From Collinsella sp. UBA6357 (GTDB lineage Bacteria; Actinomycetota; Coriobacteriia; Coriobacteriales; Coriobacteriaceae), in assembly GCA_002437815.1 (NCBI GenBank), contig DJRP01000030.1:29154-93153 (forward strand): DNA of 64,000 bases, in the 5' to 3' direction. Shown piece by piece: positions 1 through 9,704 of the stretch; position 1 is the first letter of the stretch, and every line of letters begins with the position of its first letter. The position numbers and the translations under genes were made by a program. The notes beneath the pieces are model-generated. The model saw only the letters and a list, made by a program, of their open reading frames with translations, did not search any database and was not told the DNA's origin.

Positions 1-650
1 ACGTGATCTTCGATCTTGACGGCACCATCCTCAACACGCTCGAGGACCTGGCCGCCGCCGGCAACCATACGTGCGAAGTGCACGGCTGGCCCACGTTTTC
101 GGTCGACGAGTACCGCTATAAGGTTGGCAACGGCATGCTCAAGCTGGTCGAGCGCTTTATGCCTGCCGAGTTTGCAGGCGACGACCGCGTCTTTGAGCAG
201 ACACTGGCCGAGTTTAGGGCCTACTACGGCGAGCATAAAGAGGACCACACCGCCCCCTATCCGGGCACGATCGAGATGCTCGACCGCCTGCGCGCGGCGG
301 GCGTGACGCTTGCCGTCCTCACCAACAAGGATCATGTCTCGGCAGCCCCGCTGATCAAAAAATACTTTGGACCCGATCGCTTTGCCCTGGTACAGGGTCG
401 CATCGATGCCTTTCCGCCCAAGCCCGAGGCACCTGTTACGCTCCACGTGATGAGCGAGCTCGACGCACCGGCGGCCTCGACGCTCTACGTGGGCGATTCC
501 AACGTCGATGTGCTCACCGCCCATAACGCCGGCCTCGCCTGCGCGGGTGTCACCTGGGGTTTCCGCGGCCGCGCCGAGCTCGAATCCGCCGGCGCCGACC
601 ACGTTGTCGACACGCAGCAACAGCTTTGCCAGCTCGTCCTGGGTGCGTAA
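1..650 (+). CDS. HAD-superfamily hydrolase, phosphoglycolate phosphatase-like (5' end outside window)
   Basis: A cytoplasmic phosphatase of the HAD superfamily, closest in pattern to Gph/PGP phosphatases that dephosphorylate small phosphoesters. Visible HAD motifs in order: DLDGT at the very start (nucleophile Asp motif I), VLTNKD around residue 105 (motif II Thr), the lysine in PPKPEAP near 140 (motif III), and GDSNVD near 165 (motif IV acidic pair). A small alpha-helical cap lies between motifs I and II. The reading frame is open from base 3 and the family normally has a few residues before the DLDGT strand, so the true start lies just upstream of the window. The substrate cannot be read from sequence. 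It ends about 55 bases before a bidirectional terminator. Confidence 0.85.
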   Translation, partial: VIFDLDGTILNTLEDLAAAGNHTCEVHGWPTFSVDEYRYKVGNGMLKLVERFMPAEFAGDDRVFEQTLAEFRAYYGEHKEDHTAPYPGTIEMLDRLRAAGVTLAVLTNKDHVSAAPLIKKYFGPDRFALVQGRIDAFPPKPEAPVTLHVMSELDAPAASTLYVGDSNVDVLTAHNAGLACAGVTWGFRGRAELESAGADHVVDTQQQLCQLVLGA

Positions 651-705
651 GCAGCGCCCTTGCGATGTGTACGGCAGGCGGCGGCAAGTCTCCGTCCCTG
701 CGCGC

Positions 706-737
706 AAAAAAGGCCGCCGGTCTCCCGGCGGCCTTTT
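706..737. terminator. Bidirectional intrinsic terminator
   Basis: Perfect 9-bp stem GGCCGCCGG / CCGGCGGCC (712-720 and 725-733) with a 4-base loop, preceded by six A and followed by TTTT. It lies between two convergent genes and can stop transcription from both sides. Confidence 0.85.
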
Positions 738-759
738 GCATGCGATATCGCCTTGTCTG

Positions 760-1317
760 CTACGACATCATCGCGTTCATCATCTCGTCCGACGCCGAGT
801 CGTCGGCCGACCACTCACCGTCGTCGTTCTCGGTGTACTTGAACGTCACCTTGGTGGTCTTGGGCTTGGTCGCCTTGGTCACGTCGACCATAACCTCGCC
901 CGCGATCTTGTAGAGCTCATCCTCGCCGGGTAGCTCGTCCATCGCGGTGATCTTTTCCTGATACTGGGTGGCAAAGTCATCGACGATCGTCTTCATGGAC
1001 TTGCAGGTTACGGAAACCTCGGCCGTCGCCTTGCCCTTGTCTTCATCGACCGTCACATCGCCGATCTTGTAATCAAAGCCATCGAGATAGGTCTTGGCGT
1101 ACTCCTTGGGATCGATGCCGAGCTGCTCGAACTCATCGCCCGAGGCCTCCTCGAGACCTTCCAGAAAATCGTCCCCACCGTTTTTGATCTGATCGAACTG
1201 CTCGGTCAAGTCATCGGTGATGAGGCTCTCGACCGAGGGCCCACCACAGCCCGCAAGCACCAACAGGCATGCAACCAGCACGGCAGCAAACGGCAGCAGC
1301 AGCTTCTTCTTTTTCAT
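760..1317 (-). CDS. Secreted lipoprotein of unknown function
   Basis: A 185-residue predicted lipoprotein. The N-terminus has four lysines, a hydrophobic stretch and a lipobox ending LAGC (Cys about residue 24), so it should be lipid-anchored on the outside of the membrane. The ATG at 1315-1317 is chosen because AAGGAGG lies 7-8 bases upstream and because the upstream extension of the frame is low-complexity and destroys the signal sequence. The mature part is acidic and alternates helix-like and strand-like segments (valine/threonine-rich pieces such as VSVTCKS), ending in a Met/Ser/Asp-rich tail. It resembles small Coriobacteriia and Firmicutes lipoproteins with DUF5105-like folds, but I cannot assign a function. 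Confidence 0.8.
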   Translation of the reverse strand: MKKKKLLLPFAAVLVACLLVLAGCGGPSVESLITDDLTEQFDQIKNGGDDFLEGLEEASGDEFEQLGIDPKEYAKTYLDGFDYKIGDVTVDEDKGKATAEVSVTCKSMKTIVDDFATQYQEKITAMDELPGEDELYKIAGEVMVDVTKATKPKTTKVTFKYTENDDGEWSADDSASDEMMNAMMS

Positions 1318-1492
1318 GGCACTCCTCCTTGCAGCGTCGCCGGCCCGACCCGGCGTGCGTTGTAACGTGTCCCCATCATACCCGAGCGGCCCATATGGCC
1401 TCAGACGGTGCCCCAGTGGCGCCAAATTTCGAGTGAATGGCTCGACTCCGCCTTTGGGCGGCGGCAAACGCAGCCGAACCCCCTCCCGGCAG

Positions 1493-1525
1493 CAAAAAAG
1501 GGCGGCCGGAAAACTCCGACCGCCC
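1493..1525 (-). terminator. Intrinsic terminator of the EIIA gene
   Basis: On the minus strand an 11-bp stem (1515-1525 with 1500-1510, one G-T pair) with a 4-base loop is followed by six T. It sits 28 bases past the EIIA stop codon. Confidence 0.8.
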
Positions 1526-1552
1526 CGGTAGATGCGCTCTATAAGCAGCAAC

Positions 1553-2089
1553 TTACTTGCGGGTGACCTTGACCACGGCCTCGCCAGCCTTGACGGCGGA
1601 GTCGGCCTCGACGGCCAGCTCGACGTTGGCGAACTCGGCGGTGTTGGAGACGGCAACGACGACGCAGTCCTTGTAACCGGCAGCGGCGATCTTGGCACGG
1701 TCGATCTTGAGGACCGGCTGGCCGGCCTTGACGGTGTCCTCGGCCTTGACGAAGCCCGTGAAGCCGTCGCCGTTCATGTTGACGGTATCGACACCCACGT
1801 GCACCAGGACCTCGATGCCGCTATCGGACTGGATACCCACGGCGTGACCCATGGTAACGGTGACCTTGCCGTCGCAGGGAGCGTAGATAATCTCGTCCTC
1901 GGGCCACACGGCACAGCCCTTGCCCAGGACCTCGCCGCCAAAGACGGGATCGGGCACGTCGGCCATCTTGATGGCCTTGCCGTTAACGGGCGAGCACAGC
2001 ACGTCGGCGCCGGCAGCGGCCTCGATGGAAGCGGGGACCGCAGGAGCTGCGGGCTCGGCCTTCTTCTTGAACATATCGAACAGACCCAT
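1553..2089 (-). CDS. crr: PTS system glucose-type EIIA component (stand-alone Crr-like)
   Basis: A 178-residue stand-alone EIIA(Glc) protein that accepts phosphate from HPr and passes it to EIIB domains of sugar permeases. Residues about 1-30 form a linker rich in Lys, Ala and Pro. The rest is the beta-rich EIIA domain with the family signatures SPVNGK near 37, the phosphate-accepting His in VLVHVGVDT near 100, and GFTGFVKAED after it. The ATG at 2087-2089 follows GGAGAG; the longer frame would read through an operator-like palindrome. It is monocistronic. The three PTS permeases of this window are all EIIBC without EIIA, so this protein is the natural shared donor, which is inference. It may also act in inducer exclusion as in other bacteria. 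Confidence 0.93.
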   Translation of the reverse strand: MGLFDMFKKKAEPAAPAVPASIEAAAGADVLCSPVNGKAIKMADVPDPVFGGEVLGKGCAVWPEDEIIYAPCDGKVTVTMGHAVGIQSDSGIEVLVHVGVDTVNMNGDGFTGFVKAEDTVKAGQPVLKIDRAKIAAAGYKDCVVVAVSNTAEFANVELAVEADSAVKAGEAVVKVTRK

Positions 2090-2104
2090 GTGTTCTCTCC
2101 TCTT

Positions 2105-2120
2105 GATAAAGCGCTTTATC
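2105..2120. promoter_or_regulatory. 16-bp perfect palindrome upstream of the EIIA gene
   Basis: GATAAAGCGCTTTATC is a perfect 16-bp palindrome placed 16 bases before the EIIA start codon, overlapping the leader. Its AARCGYTT core is typical of LacI-family operators. Regulation of the PTS EIIA gene by a LacI/CcpA-type factor is inferred. Confidence 0.6.
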
Positions 2121-2221
2121 GTGCGCATGCTTGAGTTGATTATACGGCGAAACCGTCTATTTACATACCAAGCCGTTCGCACACAAATGCATTACAGAAC
2201 GCGTGTGCCACGACGCGGCTC

Positions 2222-3067
2222 CTACCCCTCGATGAGACCCAGGTGGACGAAAGCGTTGTAGATGCCGTCATCGTCCACATCGGTCGTCACGTAGTCGGCG
2301 GCCGCCTGGCACTCCGGACCACCCGAGCCCATGGCCACGCTCATCGCGCAGGCCTTAAACATGGGGATATCGACCTTGGCGTCACCGAAGGCGATGGTGT
2401 CCTCGCGCCGCGCGCCCAGATGGGCCAGCAACGTATCGACGGCATGTGCCTTGGTGATGTCCTTGACGCCCATGTCGCCAAAGAGCGCCGTCTCGCCGGC
2501 GCCGCCCCACGTATGGCACTCGAGATCGGGAAACTCCTCGATGCTGTCGAGATGGTCTTGATAGCTCGACAGGATGAAGCTCACCTTATTGAGATCGTCG
2601 CGATAGAGCGGAGCACCGTAGACCAAGCCGTGCAGGGCCTGCTCAGGCTCGATGGTATCGGCACCGGCAAGCCCCTTGCGACCCATATAGGCGCGCAGCA
2701 CCGGACGCGCCGCCTCGCGGAAGTTCTCGCTCGCAAACAGACCGTTGTTGCTCTCGAGATAGAACTCGAGCCCGCGTCCGTGCAGCCAGTCGACGATATG
2801 ACGACACTGCTCGGCCGTGATGAGCTGGTGCATGACCACCTCTCCGGCGCTCTCGACATAGCTGCCGTTGCCGCCGATCATGCCGTCAAAGCCGATGGCC
2901 TCGAGCTCGGGCGGCACCTCGGCGCGGCTGCGCCCGGTGCACATGTAGGCCAGATGGCCGTTGGCGCGGGCCGCGCGAATGGCGGAGACGCACGATGCGG
3001 GAATGTTGTTGTCGTAGTCGGTGATGGTACCGTCCACATCAAGGAAGAGGATCTTGGCAGTTGACAT
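2222..3067 (-). CDS. Cof-type HAD-IIB family phosphatase
   Basis: A 281-residue HAD hydrolase of the Cof (IIB) subfamily, which dephosphorylates sugar phosphates or FMN-like cofactors in the cytoplasm. Motif I is FLDVDGT (residues 8-14), motif II is CTGRS near 43, the Lys and acidic motifs appear in the last third (GDAKVDIPMFKA). Between them lies the alpha/beta cap typical of class IIB. ATG at 3065-3067 was chosen because the DVDGT strand starts at the expected distance; the upstream frame extension has no family similarity. It is followed at its 5' side by a long hairpin element and by a 6-phospho-beta-glucosidase gene on the same strand, so a role in sugar phosphate balance is plausible but unproven. 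Confidence 0.88.
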   Translation of the reverse strand: MSTAKILFLDVDGTITDYDNNIPASCVSAIRAARANGHLAYMCTGRSRAEVPPELEAIGFDGMIGGNGSYVESAGEVVMHQLITAEQCRHIVDWLHGRGLEFYLESNNGLFASENFREAARPVLRAYMGRKGLAGADTIEPEQALHGLVYGAPLYRDDLNKVSFILSSYQDHLDSIEEFPDLECHTWGGAGETALFGDMGVKDITKAHAVDTLLAHLGARREDTIAFGDAKVDIPMFKACAMSVAMGSGGPECQAAADYVTTDVDDDGIYNAFVHLGLIEG

Positions 3068-3117
3068 GTCGGACCTTTCGATAGTGGAAATGGCGCAGGT
3101 AGAGCATAAGTCAGCGA

Positions 3118-3217
3118 GCGGGCCCCAGGTGCCGCAGGTTGCCGTGAAAGAGGAGCGACGCGTACTTTGGTACGCGAGCGACGGTTTGAACGGCAAGATG
3201 CGGCACCTGGGGCCCGC
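3118..3217. repeat. Long inverted-repeat element (singleton A)
   Basis: Arms 3118-3136 and 3199-3217 pair perfectly over 19 bp (CGGGCCCCAGGTGCCGCA and its complement plus one G-C pair). The interior folds back again: TTGCCG/CGGCAA, then a central GCGTAC/GTACGC hairpin. The whole 100-bp unit is one long imperfect stem. No T-run follows either arm, so it is not a plain terminator. It fills the gap at the 3' side of the downstream glucosidase gene. Confidence 0.85.
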
Positions 3218-3258
3218 GCAGCGTCGACCCGTTACGCCGTTTGTTAAAACGGCGTAAC

Positions 3259-4719
<1,461 letters not shown>

Positions 4720-4778
4720 TTACGTATGGCTTGGAGTATGCGCGGCCGATCGGTCGGTATCAATCGACCGCGGCGAAT

Positions 4779-4837
4779 CTGGCACTTCTTTTCGCAGCTG
4801 AGCAGCCCGCGCGCCCACATGCTGACACTTTTTGATA
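4779..4837 (-). promoter_or_regulatory. Paired upstream boxes of the GH1 gene
   Basis: Two related boxes, read on the minus strand as AAAAAGTGTCAGC (4821-4833) and AAAAGAAGTGCCAG (4779-4792), repeat the motif AAGTGYCAG with a 42-bp offset, which equals four helical turns. The same pair with the same 42-bp offset lies upstream of the second GH1 gene (27114-27171). About 85 bases separate the inner box from the start codon. An activator binding site is inferred; the adjacent AraC-type regulator is the first candidate. Confidence 0.6.
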
Positions 4838-4868
4838 CCTATCGATGAGCAGCAGCCTTTTACAAGCC

Positions 4869-5864
4869 CTATCGGGCCCGACGGTATGCCGCCGGTGTGC
4901 AATCGTAGCGCGCGCGAAACTTGCGGTAGAAAAACGTCAGGTTCTCGTAGCCCGCTGCGTGCGCGGCCTCGTCGACCGTGGCGCCCCTGCGCAAAAGCGT
5001 CGCCGCGCGAGTCAGGCGAGCATCTTGCGCAAGCTGCATGAACGTCTTGCCGCACCGGCGTTTGAGCAGGGCCGACGCGTAGTTGGGACTCACGCAGAAG
5101 TGCTGCGCCACCTCGCCCAGCGTGCACGCCCCCTGCCGGCGCTCGATAAAACCGAGCATACCGGCCACGAGGGCTTCGGTTCCACCGTGCAGACCACCGG
5201 TCTGGGTGAGCTCGCGCTCATAGCAGTCCATGAGCTCGATCAGCAGCAGTAAAAAGAGATGCTGCACGATCCGGGGGCTCACCGCAGTGGGCTCCAGACG
5301 CTCGCAGAGCATCTCTTGGAAACAGCGGCGCACACGGCGGCTCTGCCCGCAATGAAAGTGAACGTGGCCGCGGTGATCGGTCTCGGCATTGAGGACGTTG
5401 AGCAGAAAGCGCGACACCGCGCCCTCGCCCGGCAGGCTCGAGACCATGCTCGCCTGCAAAAACTCACGCGAGACGATCACGCTCAGCATCACGTCGCCTT
5501 CATCGAGCGATGCCACCGCATGCGGACATGAAGCATCGAGCAGCAGCACCTCGTTCTCGGCGAGCTCGAGCGCCTCGCCGTTGACGACCTGCGGGCAGCG
5601 GCCGTGATATACATAGCTGATTTCGACATAGTCGTGCACGTGTTCGGGCACCTGGTTGAAGCGCGAATTGCGCACGATGGCAAACCCCTCGGGCATACCG
5701 TCTTGGTCACGATCGACCACGGCGCGTCCCATTTCAAGCACGCTGCGACCATCGACCTCCACACGACTTCCAAGCACTTCCCAATCATAGTGGGCCCCGT
5801 CACGGTAGGAGATCTCGCTTGCGGTCAACTCAAGGAGACGACGATCGAGCTCTGCAATCTCCAT
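4869..5864 (-). CDS. AraC-family transcriptional regulator
   Basis: A 331-residue one-component regulator. The N-terminal half contains a cupin-like sensor segment (HVHDYVEISYVYHG around residues 85-98, then EVLLLDASCPH), as in sugar-responsive AraC proteins. The C-terminal 100 residues form the double helix-turn-helix: first HTH at LGEVAQHFCVSPNYASALLK, second at VDEAAHAAGYENLTFFYRKF, ending with the typical TPAAYRR. The ATG at 5862-5864 starts MEIAEL; the ribosome site is weak, and the upstream frame extension contains no recognisable domain. It is divergent from the GH106-like hydrolase (110-bp shared promoter region) and upstream of a 6-phospho-beta-glucosidase, so it likely regulates one or both in response to a glycoside. 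Confidence 0.9.
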   Translation of the reverse strand: MEIAELDRRLLELTASEISYRDGAHYDWEVLGSRVEVDGRSVLEMGRAVVDRDQDGMPEGFAIVRNSRFNQVPEHVHDYVEISYVYHGRCPQVVNGEALELAENEVLLLDASCPHAVASLDEGDVMLSVIVSREFLQASMVSSLPGEGAVSRFLLNVLNAETDHRGHVHFHCGQSRRVRRCFQEMLCERLEPTAVSPRIVQHLFLLLLIELMDCYERELTQTGGLHGGTEALVAGMLGFIERRQGACTLGEVAQHFCVSPNYASALLKRRCGKTFMQLAQDARLTRAATLLRRGATVDEAAHAAGYENLTFFYRKFRARYDCTPAAYRRAR

Positions 5865-5973
5865 GGGTGCCCCGCAATCGTTGATTCGGTCATATTTCTT
5901 GCTTGAAATGGATATTAGCAGAGCCGGCAGCACGGCATACCATAGGACGCGAACACCATCCAAAGGAGGTCCG

Positions 5974-8556
5974 ATGACGGCGTTTTACCAGCAGGTGCTC
6001 GACGGCACCTATGACAACCATGTGCTGCCGTTTCTTTGGCTCAAGGGCGAAGAGCGCGCAACCATCACCGATTACCTCGAGCAGATCGCTGCGGCGGATA
6101 TCCACGAGGTCTGCCTCGAATCGCGCACGCACCCCGATTTCTGCGGCGACGGCTGGTGGAGCGACCTGCGCTTCATCATCGCCGAGTGCCGTCGCCTGGG
6201 CCTCAAGATCTGGCTGCTTGACGATGCGCACTTTCCAACGGGCTACGCCAACGGCGCCCTCGAGAAAGACGATGCGGACCCGGCACTCAAAAAGACCGTG
6301 CTCAAGCATCGCACGCTGAGCGTCGTGGGGCCGCAGCCCTCGACTTCCATCAAGCTCGGCAACCTCATGGACAAGACCGAGCGTCTCCTGGGCACGGCGG
6401 CCTTTGACGAAGATGGGGCCGCGCTGAACCTCGACATCGCCATCGAGAAGACCGAAAACGGCAAGCCCCCCATGCTCCGCTTCGACGCTCCGACGGGGCT
6501 CACGCGCATCGAACTCTTTGTGACGAGCCAAAAAACCGGTTATCGCGACGAGTACATCAACATGGCAGACGCCGCCTCGTGCCGCGTGCTCATCGATGCC
6601 GTCTACGAGCCCACGTTCGAACACCTGGGCGATGAGTTCGGCAAGACGATCTTGGGCTTTTTTACCGACGAGCCGGGCTTTATGAACGAAAAGGGCGCTG
6701 CGCAGCCCGATGCAAGCGCCGACAGCTACATCGGCCGTGATGGTCAGGCGCTACCCTGGTCAGATGAGCTTGCGCACCGTCTGCGCCAGGCGTTGGGCGA
6801 GAACTGGCTTGCGCAACTGCCGCCCCTCTGGACCCGCGATGAGGCGGGCGCGTCCGTGCGCCACACCTATATGGATATCGCCACGCAGCTCTACCGCGCA
6901 TGCTTCGACGAGCAGGTGGGCGATTGGTGCCGCGCACACGGCGTCATGCACATCGGCCACGTGATCGAGGACAAGAGCTACCACACGCGCCTGGGCCAGG
7001 GCGCGGGACACTACTTCCGCGCTGTTGCCGGCCAGGACATGGCGGGCGTCGATGTTGTCATCAACCAGCTCGTGCCCGGTATCGACCGGGGCTATGCCAG
7101 CTATTTCCACGGCAAGTGGGACATGGAGTTCTTCAACTACGCGCTCGCCAAGCTCGGCAGTTCGGCCGCGCATCTCGACCCCAAAAAACAGGGGCGCTGC
7201 ATGGCCGAGGTCTTTGGCGCCTTTGGATGGCACGAGGGCCTGCGCGAGATGAAATGGGTCGCCGACCATATGCTCGTACGCGGTGTCAACTGGTTCACGC
7301 CACATGCCTTTAGCATGGCCGGTTTCCCCGATTGGGACTGCCCGCCGCACTTCTATGCTCACGGCAACGACCCCGCGTGGCCGCATTTTGGCCAGCTCAT
7401 GAGCTATATGAACCGCACCGCCACGTTGCTCTCGGGTGGCAGCGCCGTCTGCCCCGTCGCCGTGCTCTACCATGCGGACGCCGAATGGGCAGGTGACGCG
7501 ATGCCGATCGAGCAGGTGGCCTCGGCGCTCACCCGCGCGCAGATCGACTTTGATTTTGTGCCGGCGGAGGCTTTTGAGGACGATACGCGTTATGCAGTTG
7601 AGCTCTTGGACGGCGCGTTTTTCGTCAACGGGCGCCGTTATCGCGCCCTGGTGCTGCCTCGGGCAGCATTCACCGGGACCGCGGTCGCGGGCTTCGCCGG
7701 GCGCGCCGCAACCGCCGGCGTCGCCGTCACCGCCGTGGATGCGCTGCCGCAGAAGACTTACGACGGAGCGGTAAACTTCGATCTCGCCGGCGCGCTTGCC
7801 GGCATCGAGCTCACCCCGCTCGACGCCCTGGCCACCTGGTCGGCAACCGCAGGGCTCGCCACCGTCATCTGCGACACGCCGCAGCCCTGGCTGCGCGCGC
7901 TTCGTTACGAGCGCAATGGCGAGACGTACCTCATGCTTGCCAACGAGCATCCGCGCGAGCGCATATCCTGCCGCGTAGCGCTGCCCGACGGCACTCCGGT
8001 CGCAGGTGCACGGCTCGACCTGTTGAACGGCGCCGCGCCAGCTGCCTTCGATGGCTCACTCGAGCTGGCCGGATCCGAGAGCTGCATCGTTGTTCTGGGC
8101 GCCACGGCGCCTTCTGCCAAACCCGGCAAGCCCGCCGTCGTGCGCGAGCTGACCGGCCCCTGGACCGTCTCGTTTGCCCCCGCAGGTTCCGGCACCGTCG
8201 TTGGCCCTGAGCAAAAACTCGACACGCTGGTCGATCTGACCGCCGAGCGCTTTGCCGGCACATGCGGCACGTTCCGTTACCGTACGTCCCTTGAGCTCGA
8301 CGAGTCGGTCGAGCACGCCGTCCTCGACCTGGGCGACGTTTATGAGGTCGCAACGGCTGCGGTTGACGGTGATCCGCTGGGCGCGCGCATCGCCCCGCCC
8401 TACGCCTGGTCGCTCGACACGCTTAACGCCGGCAAGCACGAGCTTGTCATCGATGTGGTCAACACCCTCGACCATGCCGTCTCCGACATCTTCGCCCTTA
8501 CCGAGCCCATCGCCCCAAGCGGTATCTTGGGTCCGGTTCGCATCATCGCCCGCTAA
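5974..8556 (+). CDS. Large cytoplasmic glycoside hydrolase, GH106-like with C-terminal jelly-roll
   Basis: An 860-residue protein without signal peptide. The N-terminal region carries a TIM-barrel pattern with ICLESRTHP-like and WLLDDAHFPTGYANG segments (about residues 35-95), resembling the WLYDE..WPSG motif of GH106 alpha-L-rhamnosidase-like enzymes. A catalytic-domain-like middle part contains GFFTDEPGF (about 228) and a glutamine amidotransferase-like fold may follow (about 505-640). The last 140 residues are a GH2-type sugar-binding jelly-roll (LDLGDVYEVATAAVDG, then LGARIAPPYAWSL). The ATG at 5974 has an ideal AAAGGAGGT site. It probably removes a terminal sugar such as rhamnose from imported glycosides; the exact family and substrate are uncertain. 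Confidence 0.75.
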   Translation: MTAFYQQVLDGTYDNHVLPFLWLKGEERATITDYLEQIAAADIHEVCLESRTHPDFCGDGWWSDLRFIIAECRRLGLKIWLLDDAHFPTGYANGALEKDDADPALKKTVLKHRTLSVVGPQPSTSIKLGNLMDKTERLLGTAAFDEDGAALNLDIAIEKTENGKPPMLRFDAPTGLTRIELFVTSQKTGYRDEYINMADAASCRVLIDAVYEPTFEHLGDEFGKTILGFFTDEPGFMNEKGAAQPDASADSYIGRDGQALPWSDELAHRLRQALGENWLAQLPPLWTRDEAGASVRHTYMDIATQLYRACFDEQVGDWCRAHGVMHIGHVIEDKSYHTRLGQGAGHYFRAVAGQDMAGVDVVINQLVPGIDRGYASYFHGKWDMEFFNYALAKLGSSAAHLDPKKQGRCMAEVFGAFGWHEGLREMKWVADHMLVRGVNWFTPHAFSMAGFPDWDCPPHFYAHGNDPAWPHFGQLMSYMNRTATLLSGGSAVCPVAVLYHADAEWAGDAMPIEQVASALTRAQIDFDFVPAEAFEDDTRYAVELLDGAFFVNGRRYRALVLPRAAFTGTAVAGFAGRAATAGVAVTAVDALPQKTYDGAVNFDLAGALAGIELTPLDALATWSATAGLATVICDTPQPWLRALRYERNGETYLMLANEHPRERISCRVALPDGTPVAGARLDLLNGAAPAAFDGSLELAGSESCIVVLGATAPSAKPGKPAVVRELTGPWTVSFAPAGSGTVVGPEQKLDTLVDLTAERFAGTCGTFRYRTSLELDESVEHAVLDLGDVYEVATAAVDGDPLGARIAPPYAWSLDTLNAGKHELVIDVVNTLDHAVSDIFALTEPIAPSGILGPVRIIAR

Positions 8557-8593
8557 CGCCCGCGCTCGGTTTGCAAATTCGTCCCCTTACGGG

Positions 8594-8632
8594 ATGCCCG
8601 GTCTGAAATCCCCAGCCAGACCGGGCATTTTT
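8594..8632 (+). terminator. Intrinsic terminator after the GH106-like gene
   Basis: A perfect 12-bp stem ATGCCCGGTCTG / CAGACCGGGCAT (8594-8605 and 8617-8628) with an 11-base loop, followed by TTTTT. It separates the hydrolase from the downstream regulator. Confidence 0.85.
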
Positions 8633-8671
8633 ATGCTGCGGTACAATCGATGCACGACGAAACGGAGCCCT

Positions 8672-9532
8672 ATGGATATCAAGCGCAGAATCGACGAGAC
8701 GCATAGCCTCACCCCCACCGAGCAGCAGCTCGGGCGCACGGCGCTTGCCATGGGCGAGCGCATGCGGGGCACCTCGATCAAGGAGTTCGCCCAGGCCGCC
8801 AACGTCTCGGTCGCGAGCATCCACCGCTTTTGCAAGAAGCTCGGCCTCGAGGGATTCAAAGAACTCAAGATCGAGCTCGCCCGCGCCGCCGAACGCAGTG
8901 ACCGCGCCAGCGAATCCGACGTCGACATCAACTTTCCCTTCGACGCCGCCTCAACCGCCCCCGAGATCATGGCGCGCATGGAGCGCCTCTACGCGCGCAC
9001 GCTGCGCGAGACACGCAACATGCTCGATGTCGCCCAGGTCGAACGCGCTGCCAAACTGCTCGTAAGCGGCAATCAGATCGACATCTACACGGGGTCGCAC
9101 AACCTCTATCCAGCGGGCATGTTCCGTGACCGCCTGCTTTCCGCCGGCAAAGACACCACGTGTCACGCGAGTATCGAGGCCCAGGTGCGCACGGCGCTCG
9201 CGTCCGGTCCCGACCACACCGCGATCGCCATCTCGTACAGCGGCCTCGCACCCAACTTCAAGGAGGTCCTGCCGATCCTCAGCAGCCGGCGCGTCCCCGT
9301 CATCATCATCGGCACGCCGCGCTGCGCGCGCCTGCATCCGGGCTTTGCGGCCTATCTCACGATCAGCGATATCGAGAGCCTATCGCACCGCATCACGCAG
9401 TTCGCGAGCCACATCGCCGTGCAGTACGCGCTCGACACGCTCTACAGCTGCTTTTTTGCCCGAGACTACGCCCGCAGCATGGCCTTCCTGGAATCGACCT
9501 TCCCCTACACAAGGCTCCCCGGAGTGAAATAG
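8672..9532 (+). CDS. MurR/RpiR-family transcriptional regulator
   Basis: A 286-residue sugar-phosphate sensing regulator. Residues 1-75 form the RpiR HTH (SIKEFAQAANVSVASIHRFCKKLGLEGFKELK), and residues about 125-260 form a SIS domain with the sugar-phosphate loop (YTGSHNLYPA; AISYSGLAPN). The ATG at 8672 follows CGGAG. It lies 115 bases after the GH106-like hydrolase on the same strand but behind a strong terminator, so it needs its own promoter; a TACAAT element at 8642 could be a -10 box. RpiR proteins typically bind phosphorylated sugars and control nearby catabolic genes, so it may govern the hydrolase or the PTS genes. Confidence 0.9.
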   Translation: MDIKRRIDETHSLTPTEQQLGRTALAMGERMRGTSIKEFAQAANVSVASIHRFCKKLGLEGFKELKIELARAAERSDRASESDVDINFPFDAASTAPEIMARMERLYARTLRETRNMLDVAQVERAAKLLVSGNQIDIYTGSHNLYPAGMFRDRLLSAGKDTTCHASIEAQVRTALASGPDHTAIAISYSGLAPNFKEVLPILSSRRVPVIIIGTPRCARLHPGFAAYLTISDIESLSHRITQFASHIAVQYALDTLYSCFFARDYARSMAFLESTFPYTRLPGVK

Positions 9533-9584
9533 TGCTGGCAAATATCGCCGCAAACTGTAAAGCGCAAAGTGCAACCGGCTAAAC

Positions 9585-9684
9585 CCGAGTTCTCATGACT
9601 GCTTTTAAATATTTACTTCTAATGACGAGTTAAGATCTAATTTAGTTCTTAGAATTGTTAAGATTGCGCTTATACCGAGTTCTC
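9585..9684 (+). promoter_or_regulatory. AT-rich Fic promoter region bounded by direct repeats
   Basis: Two copies of CCGAGTTCTC (9585-9594 and 9675-9684) flank an AT-rich stretch that is clearly lower in GC than the surrounding DNA. The second copy sits just before the ribosome site of the fic gene. They may be operator sites or marks of acquisition; no clear -35/-10 pair with standard spacing was found. Confidence 0.4.
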
Positions 9685-9704
9685 GTCAGTAAAAGGAGGT
9701 TGCC

